Shown: in pieces, positions 1-5,671 of the stretch
Layout of the letters: every line of letters begins with the position of its first letter
How positions within the stretch are numbered: position 1 is the stretch's first letter
Translations under genes and position numbers: made by a program
Notes under the pieces: model-generated
Seen by the model: only the letters and a program-made list of their open reading frames with translations
The model's database searches: none
What the model was told of the DNA's origin: nothing
Assembly: GCA_002385545.1 (NCBI GenBank)
Contig: DGDR01000101.1
Span: forward strand, 3,218-16,433
Origin: Clostridium sp. UBA3947
Lineage (GTDB): Bacteria > Bacillota > Clostridia > Clostridiales > Clostridiaceae
Reading direction: 5' to 3'
Length of the DNA stretch: 13,216 nucleotides

Positions 1-122
1 GCATCCATTACTTCAAGACCTGAAGTAACAGAATAAACCTCATATCCTTCTGATTTTAGTATATCTGTAATCATTAAAATATTTAACTTACTATCATCAG
101 CGATAAGCACTGTTCTCCCCAT
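1..122 (-). CDS. Response regulator receiver domain, N-terminal fragment
   Basis: The first 40 codons are visible before the gene leaves the window. The translation opens MGRTVLIADDSKLNILM, which is beta-1 of a CheY-like receiver domain followed by the acidic pair (residues 9-10) that helps bind Mg2+. It continues with the expected alpha-1/beta-2 pattern (DILKSEGYEVYSVTSG). The phosphoacceptor Asp near residue 53 and any output domain lie outside, so it cannot be said whether this is a DNA-binding, GGDEF or single-domain regulator. An AGGGG ribosome binding site sits a few bases before the ATG. It lies 195 bp downstream of surE and a membrane histidine kinase on the same strand, so it may be that kinase's partner (inference). 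A TATAAT at 243-248 on this strand could give it its own promoter, but no convincing -35 accompanies it. Confidence 0.85.
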   Translation of the reverse strand, partial: MGRTVLIADDSKLNILMITDILKSEGYEVYSVTSGLEVMD

Positions 123-317
123 ATCACTACCCCTATCTTATATATATTGCCTTACCTTCTTATAGCATAAAATGTCGTAGTATTGAAATTCATGTTGTAA
201 GCACTTCTTAAGTTCGACGATTACTGAGTATTATTACTATATATTATACATTTTAATGATTAACTTTAACAGAAAAATTCTATAAAGTTTTGGTATTTAC
301 ATAAAAAATCATATTTA

Positions 318-1112
318 TCATTCAAACCATCTGGAAACTTCTTTTAACAGCTTAAAATTTGTCAAATCATAGTGCAATGGTGTTACGGTAACATAGCCTT
401 GTTTGATGAAAAAGGTATCCATATCCTCTGCTTCTGGCTCGAAGACATTACCCATAATATCGAATATTTCACTTTCTTCGTCATTGCTGTTTTCATCGAC
501 TGCTCTTTTTACAAAATAATTACCGTACACCATATTGCCCATTCTGCAAACCTTTACTCCTTTGATATCACTAAGGCTTAAGGGAGGTACATTAAGGTTT
601 AGTACAACATCATTTTTCAACCCATTCTCTATAGCTAGCTTCAACAAAATTGCCGCATAATCAGCTGCAGTACTGAATTGCTCAATACAATCAAATTGCT
701 CTGTGGACACTGCCATAGAAGGAACCTTATAAATAGCAGCCTCTACTGCTGCTGAAACAGTTCCAGAGTATAGGACATCCATACCTAAATTAAAGCCTCG
801 ATTTATGCCAGATACTACGAAATCAACCTTTTCTTCAACCAGTTGACCTAAGGCCAGCCTTACACAGTCCGCTGGTGTTCCATCCACAGAATACGCTTTC
901 ATATTTAAGCCTGGAAAGGTGTGCTTCTTCACCGTCAAAGGCTTTGAAATAGTAATTGAATGTGAACTAGCGCTTCTTTGCATAGATGGTGCTACCATTG
1001 TTACTTTGTAGTCCTTCTGAAGCCTTTGTGCTAGGGCATGAATACCTGGTGCATCTATTCCATCATCATTTGCTATCAAAATATGTAGCTTCTTGTCTGA
1101 TTTTTCCTGCAT
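318..1112 (-). CDS. surE: 5'/3'-nucleotidase SurE
   Basis: A full-length 264-residue SurE, a cytoplasmic metal-dependent phosphatase that removes phosphate from nucleoside 5'- and 3'-monophosphates and in some species short polyphosphate. The metal site is intact: the family motif NDDGIDAPG gives Asp16 and Asp17, Ser47 lies in QRSASSHSIT, and Asn104 in SGINRGFNLG. These match the E. coli ligands D8, D9, S39 and N92. The conserved YSGTVSAAVEA follows at about 115-125. The eight residues before the usual hydrophobic beta-1 strand make a slightly long N-terminus, but AGGGTGG just before the ATG supports this start. It is 51 bp downstream of the histidine kinase on the same strand with no terminator between them, so cotranscription is likely. 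No functional tie between SurE and the two-component genes is apparent from sequence. Confidence 0.97.
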   Translation of the reverse strand: MQEKSDKKLHILIANDDGIDAPGIHALAQRLQKDYKVTMVAPSMQRSASSHSITISKPLTVKKHTFPGLNMKAYSVDGTPADCVRLALGQLVEEKVDFVVSGINRGFNLGMDVLYSGTVSAAVEAAIYKVPSMAVSTEQFDCIEQFSTAADYAAILLKLAIENGLKNDVVLNLNVPPLSLSDIKGVKVCRMGNMVYGNYFVKRAVDENSNDEESEIFDIMGNVFEPEAEDMDTFFIKQGYVTVTPLHYDLTNFKLLKEVSRWFE

Positions 1113-1163
1113 TTTACCACCCTGCTTTCATTGTTTTGTCTTTTGTATTATTACCAATTATAC

Positions 1164-3320
1164 TTAGTAAATATCCGAAAATTCTAGAATAATCTGTTCA
1201 GACAACTGCTTTTTATTAATGGATTTTATTTCATCTGTAACTGCTGCTACCTCATTGTATGCCCTGATTGTCTCAGGATGGTTAGGATCAAAAATTTTGC
1301 CAAGATTTTCAGAGTAAAAAATCTTTTTATCTGGAATATATACAGTGGTAGTGCATCCTCCATTTTCATTACTATTTATGGTTATTTTACCATTATGGAT
1401 ATCTACAATAGATTTTGTTATAGCCAAGCCTAAGCCGCTACCCTCTGTATTTCTTCTCAGAGATTTATCAACTTGCACAAACTTGTCAAATATAGTCGAT
1501 AGATTTTCTTTAGGTATTCCAACGCCATCATCTTGAACCTTTATTTCTATACCATCGCCTTTATCCGACAAGGTTATTGCTATATTACCCTTTTCCTTAG
1601 AGAACTTTACCGAATTCGACAGTATATTTAGCAGCATTCTTTCTAAAAGAACCCTATCTACATTCATTTCTTTTTCTTCTACATCTGTGTCGAATACAAT
1701 GGTAATATCTCTATCCTTGATATATTCTACTACCGATTGTGTTAAATCTTCAATGGCGCTAACTATTTCCACTTGAGAATAGTTTGGAGAATAATAGCCC
1801 GAATCCATTCTGGTAATATCAATAATATTATTAATCAGTCGTACAAGCCTTAAGCAGTTCTTTTTCATTGTTTCATAATATTTGTCTACAATAGGATTAC
1901 AGTTACCATTGGATTTATTATACATTTGAATAAGCTGCAAGGAGCTGTAAATCAAGTTCACCGGAGTCCTTAATTCATGGGATATATTGGAGAAGAAGTT
2001 GGAACGAATCTTCTCGTATTCTATAGCCTCTTTTAAGCGCTTTTCTTCCTGTTCCAGCTTTTTCTTTATTGTTATATCCACACCTCTGCTTAAGGTTACG
2101 TTCTTTCCGTCTAGGTTAATATATATATCCGTAACCCTTAAAATTTTAGTAGAACCATCAAAACAGTGACAGGTTATTTCGATAGGTTCACAGTCAATTT
2201 TGTCAATTTGTGTCTGACGCAATCTTTCTTGCATTATAGGCTTAGTTTCATCATCTATCATATCCATGATAGATGTTCCCTCAATGGACTCATTGCCTTT
2301 GTAGCTAAAGAACTCCTTAGCCACATCGTTCATATAGATTATTTCGTTACCATATTGCATATAAATAATTTCTGGCGATGTATTTACAATCTTTTGATAT
2401 TTTTCTTCAGCATATTTTAATCTTCTCTCGTATTTTTTTCTATTTGCAATCTCTCTTTCCAGTTGATCTATAGTATCTTGCAAGGTTCTATTCTTTTGCC
2501 CTAGCATATGACTGGTTGTGTCCATTTGATTAAATATTTCTGTCATAGGCTTTTTAATTTTATTGTTTGCAAGAATCCTATATAATAAGGTATAACTTAA
2601 CAAAGTTATACCTTGACCTATCAAATACAATGCATTAGAAGCCTTGAAAGACATTGTACAGCAAACACTAGCCACTAGATTTGTTATGATAAAAAACAGA
2701 CAAATTCTATTCTGATCTTTTATCAGATCTTTTCGTTTCAAAAAGACTATGGCTAGTATAGCTAAATAGAACAAAATTAATCCTAGGTCCAAAACTTTCT
2801 TAAGGATTGTAAATTGATTATTGGCATATAAATAAAAGGTGTTAGGAAGCATATGGTAAACGATTAACTGTGAGAGTCCTACTACCAGTAAAAATATGTA
2901 AAACACCTTCTTAGTGTCAACCTTTATCCGAGCGAAAATTACTGATAGCAAAATTCCTATGGCTTGAATATATCCAATGGATAAAATTAATTTAATAGCT
3001 ATATCATAGTTGTAACTTTCATCCAAATTTAAGCAAACCACAGATATATAAAAGACTGAGCTTACTCCAAAGGCTATACCTGTTACAGTAAAGCCCTCAT
3101 TTTGAGAAAAGTTTTCTTTTATTAGAGCAGTAAAAAGCACTATGAAACCTAACATAGCTACAAAAATGCTGGTTATATTTATAAAGGCCGTACAATTACG
3201 AATTCCTATTAGCGAAGTAAAAACTAAAAAGAAAAATTTCACATACACATTTTCTACACTAATTAAATTGTCCATGGTATTGGTCAAATGCTTCTTCCTA
3301 AGATTCTTCGAATAATTCAT
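1164..3320 (-). CDS. Multi-helix membrane sensor histidine kinase (MASE3-like, PAS, HisKA, HATPase)
   Basis: A hybrid-free sensor kinase of 718 residues from the chosen ATG. About eight hydrophobic helices (residues 25-250) with short loops form a MASE3-like membrane sensor. A coiled coil (about 270-305), a PAS domain (about 308-418), then HisKA with FFSNISHELRTP (His448, the autophosphorylation site) and HATPase_c with N box (NILSNSVKFS), G1 (DDGVGIP) and G2 (GSGLGLA) follow. All key kinase motifs are intact. About 55 residues continue past the ATPase domain and end EFSDIY, a tail outside the canonical fold. The open frame reaches a TTG at 3404, but that codon has no ribosome binding site. 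The ATG at 3320 has AGGATAGGG upstream and fits the promoter at 3461-3489. The likely partner is the receiver-domain gene at the left end. The ligand is unknown. Confidence 0.93.
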   Translation of the reverse strand: MNYSKNLRKKHLTNTMDNLISVENVYVKFFFLVFTSLIGIRNCTAFINITSIFVAMLGFIVLFTALIKENFSQNEGFTVTGIAFGVSSVFYISVVCLNLDESYNYDIAIKLILSIGYIQAIGILLSVIFARIKVDTKKVFYIFLLVVGLSQLIVYHMLPNTFYLYANNQFTILKKVLDLGLILFYLAILAIVFLKRKDLIKDQNRICLFFIITNLVASVCCTMSFKASNALYLIGQGITLLSYTLLYRILANNKIKKPMTEIFNQMDTTSHMLGQKNRTLQDTIDQLEREIANRKKYERRLKYAEEKYQKIVNTSPEIIYMQYGNEIIYMNDVAKEFFSYKGNESIEGTSIMDMIDDETKPIMQERLRQTQIDKIDCEPIEITCHCFDGSTKILRVTDIYINLDGKNVTLSRGVDITIKKKLEQEEKRLKEAIEYEKIRSNFFSNISHELRTPVNLIYSSLQLIQMYNKSNGNCNPIVDKYYETMKKNCLRLVRLINNIIDITRMDSGYYSPNYSQVEIVSAIEDLTQSVVEYIKDRDITIVFDTDVEEKEMNVDRVLLERMLLNILSNSVKFSKEKGNIAITLSDKGDGIEIKVQDDGVGIPKENLSTIFDKFVQVDKSLRRNTEGSGLGLAITKSIVDIHNGKITINSNENGGCTTTVYIPDKKIFYSENLGKIFDPNHPETIRAYNEVAAVTDEIKSINKKQLSEQIILEFSDIY

Positions 3321-3360
3321 CCCTATCCTAGATGCAAAACATGAAAAAAAAGCATCTAGG
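3321..3360 (-). promoter_or_regulatory. Hairpin touching the kinase ribosome binding site
   Basis: Perfect 9-bp inverted repeat CCTAGATGC / GCATCTAGG (3327-3335 and 3352-3360) with a 16-nt loop, in the 5' leader of the kinase mRNA. On the minus strand the final AGG of the second arm is also the start of the AGGATAGGG that serves the ATG at 3320. Folding would therefore hide part of the Shine-Dalgarno sequence. No U-tract follows, so it is not a terminator. A translational control role is inference. Confidence 0.55.
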
Positions 3361-3460
3361 ATCTTCACCTTCCTTTCCGAAAATTTAGTAGAAAGAACTT
3401 CCAATTTCTTGCATTTTTTCTACAGAAGGTTACATGTGTCTAGCTTTTTTGCTCATTAAT

Positions 3461-3489
3461 ATTATAATAGAAGCATTTTTCAATTTCAA
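3461..3489 (-). promoter_or_regulatory. Sigma-A-type promoter for the kinase-surE unit
   Basis: Reading the minus strand: TTGAAA at 3484-3489, a 17-bp spacer, and TATAAT at 3461-3466. Both boxes are near consensus. Transcription would start near 3454, giving a leader of about 134 nt before the ATG at 3320. Confidence 0.65.
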
Positions 3490-4127
3490 CCATATTATGT
3501 TATATGCAAGTAAAAAATTTCCTACATTTTTCATGGTATTTCTTATTTTTTTTACACTTACGAACTTTTCTTCAGTTTTTCAGGGATTTGCCATTTATCT
3601 CCAGCAAACTGTATATAGTTCTTTTCATGACGCTGGAATATATGATAATTTTATAAGATAGCTCTGTAGCTAGTTTTGAAATGATTATGAGTGATAAAGC
3701 TGGAGAATATGACATTTTAACAAGTTCTCATTCCTAGAAACCTATATATATTCCTTTTCACCCTATATTGCTTTGTTTTAAAAAAGTGTTGCCGAATAAA
3801 CGTTTGAACTTGTTCCTGTAGACAACCCTCTCAGCCTTATCAACACTTCTTTAAAAGTAAGCCATATATTGGAATCCGCAACTGTCTTATAGCTATTTAA
3901 TGCTTTAATATTAGCTGAATAAACTTCTACGTTGCCTTAACAACGGAACTAGCTACCAATATGGTGCAATAGTCAATATGGAACAAGCTGCTGTTATAGA
4001 AATAGCCCCATGTACGTAGTTAGCTGCCAATCGGTGCTAGCCGTGAAGACCGAAATAGCTATTAATACAGAATTGTCCACCAATTTGAAGCTTGCTACCT
4101 ATTGGGAATTTTCCTCAAAAAAGTCTA
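3490..4127. other. Noncoding intergenic region of about 640 bp
   Basis: I find no convincing gene here. The part from 3490 to 3760 is AT-rich, and its one open frame encodes only low-complexity Phe/Ile-rich peptide. From 3763 to 3867 lies a diverged repeat (separate entry). From about 3930 to 4110, related words recur (GCTACCAATATGGTGC, GCTGCCAATCGGTGC, GCTACCTATTGGG), suggesting an eroded repeat, but no intact frame with a ribosome binding site covers them. Confidence 0.5.
3763..3867. repeat. Diverged copy of the intergenic repeat family
   Basis: Positions 3763-3796 match 7841-7874 with two mismatches in 34 bases, including TTGCTTTGTTTTAAAAAAG followed by TGTTG. Within this copy, 3776-3791 and 3841-3856 form a 16-bp inverted repeat with one mismatch (TTTTAAAAAAGTGTTG / CAACACTTCTTTAAAA). 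The spacer contains TTGTTCCTGTAGAC, which resembles the CTGTTCCTGTATAC end of the 93-bp tandem unit at 7987. The order of blocks is therefore shared between the two loci, about 4 kb apart. No transposase is nearby. Confidence 0.7.
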
Positions 4128-4183
4128 AGAAAATAAAAAGAAGTGCTGAAGGATAAATAAGCAATTATCAGCCTTCAACACTT
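4124..4183 (-). terminator. Rho-independent terminator of the GntR/RCK_C regulator
   Basis: Arms AAGTGCTGAAGG (4141-4152) and CCTTCAACACTT (4172-4183) pair over 12 bp with one G-U. On the minus strand the stem is followed by TTCTTTTTATTTTCTT (complement of roughly 4125-4140). It lies about 57 bp after the stop of the regulator gene, in the right orientation to end its transcript. Confidence 0.75.
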
Positions 4184-4240
4184 AGTTTATAACCGTAAAT
4201 AGACAACAGGGGTCTTAATAACCACTATGTAGATTACTGC

Positions 4241-4855
4241 CTATTTTACAAACTCAACCACTTTATCATAAATATCATAGTCTCCAATTACAATTATTGT
4301 ATCTCCTTTCTTAAAAACATAATCTGGTCCTGGAGATACTACTAGCTCGCCATCTCTTCTGTAACCTATTAAGGTTGCTTTAGTCTTTTGCCAGAATTGA
4401 ACTTCCATCAGCTTTTTGTCAATTACAGGACTGTTATCACCAATTTTCACCTCAACCATTGCAAAGGGAGTACTCTTTTTAAATCGGTCAAGAAAATCCA
4501 TAACCTTGTCTATATCTTCTTCTAGTTGCTTATCAAGTAATTTACGCTTTTCTAGTATTTCTAGCATGTTACTTCTTACAGTGCTGATATATTCATTATT
4601 TCTGTACTGTCCAATAAATTTCTCTGCTGCGGCCACAGACAACACTTCAATACCACTACCTACATTAGCTGCTACAACGCCACTCTCCTCAAGCAAGGCC
4701 ACTGCTCTTCTTATAGTTTCAGGAGATACATTGTATACTCCTGCTAGGGTGGATCTTCCACTGATTCTTTCGTTTACCCTCATTTCACCTCTAACTATCT
4801 TGTTGGCTATATCTAAAGCAATATTTCTATATACAGGTGTCGTTGTGCCTTTCAT
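4241..4855 (-). CDS. BusR-like GntR-type regulator with C-terminal RCK_C (TrkA_C) domain
   Basis: A 204-residue transcription factor. Residues 7-73 form a GntR-type winged helix (recognition-helix region VSPETIRRAVALLEESGVV, wing around GSGIEVLS). Residues 85-127 are a charged helical linker likely to be a coiled coil. Residues 133-204 form an RCK_C domain (VEVKIGDNSPVIDKKL, then DYVFKKGDTIIVIGD). This order and length match BusR of lactococci and streptococci, which binds c-di-AMP through RCK_C and represses the busAB glycine betaine importer (family knowledge). Ligand and target here are inference; no transporter is in the window. GGAGGAAG before the ATG is a good ribosome binding site. It has its own promoter, an inverted-repeat operator just downstream of it, and a terminator, so it appears monocistronic and autoregulated. 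It is divergent from the zinc-ribbon gene. Confidence 0.9.
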   Translation of the reverse strand: MKGTTTPVYRNIALDIANKIVRGEMRVNERISGRSTLAGVYNVSPETIRRAVALLEESGVVAANVGSGIEVLSVAAAEKFIGQYRNNEYISTVRSNMLEILEKRKLLDKQLEEDIDKVMDFLDRFKKSTPFAMVEVKIGDNSPVIDKKLMEVQFWQKTKATLIGYRRDGELVVSPGPDYVFKKGDTIIVIGDYDIYDKVVEFVK

Positions 4856-4897
4856 TTTCTTCCTCCATAATACTATGTTTATCTCTAATAATAAATA

Positions 4898-4938
4898 GTA
4901 TTTCTCAGAAGTTTATTTGAAACACAACAGAGAAATAC
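4898..4938. promoter_or_regulatory. Bipartite inverted-repeat operator candidate for the BusR-like regulator
   Basis: GTATTTCTC at 4898-4906 and GAGAAATAC at 4930-4938 are a perfect 9-bp inverted repeat separated by 23 bp, so the half-site centres are 32 bp apart (about three helical turns). The site begins right at the expected transcription start of the regulator's promoter, ideal for repression by blocking initiation or early elongation. Widely spaced paired half-sites suit a tetrameric BusR-type protein. Confidence 0.55.
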
Positions 4939-4947
4939 CTCCTAATT

Positions 4948-4976
4948 ATTATACTACTATCCTGTTATTTTCTCAA
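4948..4976 (-). promoter_or_regulatory. Promoter of the BusR-like regulator gene
   Basis: Minus strand: TTGAGA at 4971-4976, 17-bp spacer, TATAAT at 4948-4953. The predicted start is near 4941, directly beside the inverted repeat at 4898-4938, with an 85-nt leader to the ATG. Confidence 0.75.
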
Positions 4977-5086
4977 ATATTTTCCAAGAGCAAATTCTGC
5001 GAAAATTAGTCTATAAGGTGTCCCCAGTTGATTTTAATTCATAATATAAGTTAATAAGTTTAAAAATCTATAAAGGAGCTGAAGTC

Positions 5087-5491
5087 ATGGCCTTTGATTT
5101 TAGCAAGATAACTCAATCAATAAGTGTTGGAGCTGCCAATGCAGTGAAGAAAACCTCGAAACTTTATGAAATAGGAAAAATAAATTTGGCTATTCAAGCT
5201 GAAAAAAGAGAGATTAAGGAATTAGAAGGAAAAATCGGTCACATTATATATAAGAGCTATAAAAATAAGCTTAAGAAAAATAAGCTAGTGGAGTTCAGTA
5301 CCGAGCCTGGTGAAAAAATTCTTCATTTATGTAGAAAAATCGATAAACACTTTGAAACTATTGAAGCCCTTAATAAGGATATTGAGAATATCAAGAATTC
5401 CCGAAGCTGTAACCGATGCGGTATGGAGCTGCCTCAGGATAGCAAAGCTTGTCCTTATTGCATAGATTCTGTGGAAGATGAGGAAGATTAA
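5087..5491 (+). CDS. Coiled-coil protein with C-terminal zinc ribbon
   Basis: A 134-residue soluble protein with no signal peptide or membrane helix. Residues 1-30 are an amphipathic N-terminus. Residues 31-105 are rich in Lys/Glu with heptad-like spacing and probably form a helical hairpin or coiled coil. Residues 108-125 hold a zinc ribbon, CNRCGMELPQDSKACPYC, with Cys108, 111, 122 and 125 as ligands. The tail is acidic (EDEED). AAAGGAG before the ATG supports the start. It resembles clostridial zinc-ribbon hypothetical proteins of unknown role; I cannot name a function. It sits 180 bp upstream of a SUV3-like helicase on the same strand, also ending in a zinc ribbon and an acidic tail, with no terminator between them. 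Partial cotranscription and a shared RNA-related role are possible but inferred. I found no strong promoter for it in 4990-5086. Confidence 0.85.
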   Translation: MAFDFSKITQSISVGAANAVKKTSKLYEIGKINLAIQAEKREIKELEGKIGHIIYKSYKNKLKKNKLVEFSTEPGEKILHLCRKIDKHFETIEALNKDIENIKNSRSCNRCGMELPQDSKACPYCIDSVEDEED

Positions 5492-5502
5492 GGTCCTGAT
5501 AC

Positions 5503-5531
5503 TTTTAATATTTATGAAATGTGTCTATAAT
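5503..5531 (+). promoter_or_regulatory. Possible promoter of the helicase leader
   Basis: A perfect TATAAT at 5526-5531 precedes the structured leader. The -35 at 17 bp spacing is TTTTAA, a poor match. The upstream TG is one base off the extended -10 position. Predicted start about 5538-5541, exactly where the structured sequence begins. Confidence 0.45.
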
Positions 5532-5539
5532 ATAGATAG

Positions 5540-5671
5540 GGATGGTTAAGCACTCGCCATTGTTAGCAGCCTCCCTGGAAAATGACCGGAGAAAGGAGGC
5601 TGGTTAGCTAGCTGCCTAAGGATTGGATTGTTTGACTTGATTGAACAGCAGCTAGAACCAAGGACTTACAG
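5540..5671 (+). promoter_or_regulatory. Structured 5' leader RNA of the SUV3-like helicase
   Basis: This 130-nt intergenic segment is far more structured than other gaps here. ATGG/CCAT (5542-5545/5557-5560) is a small hairpin. CAGCCTCC/GGAGGCTG (5567-5574/5595-5602) is perfect and continues with CTGG/CCGG (5575-5578/5586-5589), leaving a one-sided AGAAA bulge. CTAGCTGC/GCAGCTAG (5608-5615/5648-5655) is perfect and extended by GGTT/AACC (5602-5605/5656-5659). That last stem ends exactly at the AAGGA ribosome binding site (5660-5664) of the helicase. A 21-codon frame begins at 5542 and a TTG frame at 5628 overlaps the helicase ATG. I do not recognise a known riboswitch, T-box or 6S RNA. Control of helicase translation is inference. 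Confidence 0.6.

Noticed and set aside
205..230. Spo0A-box-like sequence (TCGTCGAACT on the minus strand) before the response regulator
   Set aside because: Only a partial match to the TTTGTCGAA type box and not placed near a convincing promoter.
3321..3404. N-terminal extension of the histidine kinase from a TTG at 3404
   Set aside because: No ribosome binding site precedes this TTG, the extra residues contain no domain, and the segment includes the leader hairpin. The ATG at 3320 has AGGATAGGG.
3434..3661. 75-codon plus-strand frame rich in Phe and Ile
   Set aside because: It is low-complexity AT-rich sequence overlapping the kinase promoter on the other strand, the spacing to AGAAGG is poor, and I recognise no family.
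4010..4156. 48-codon frame MYVVSCQSVLAVKTE...
   Set aside because: No ribosome binding site, it runs into the terminator stem, and no family is recognisable. It could be an eroded repeat, but this is not supportable as a gene.
5540..5671. T-box, c-di-GMP riboswitch, 6S RNA or SRP RNA
   Set aside because: The T-box TGGNACC sequence and the other hallmark conserved cores are not present.
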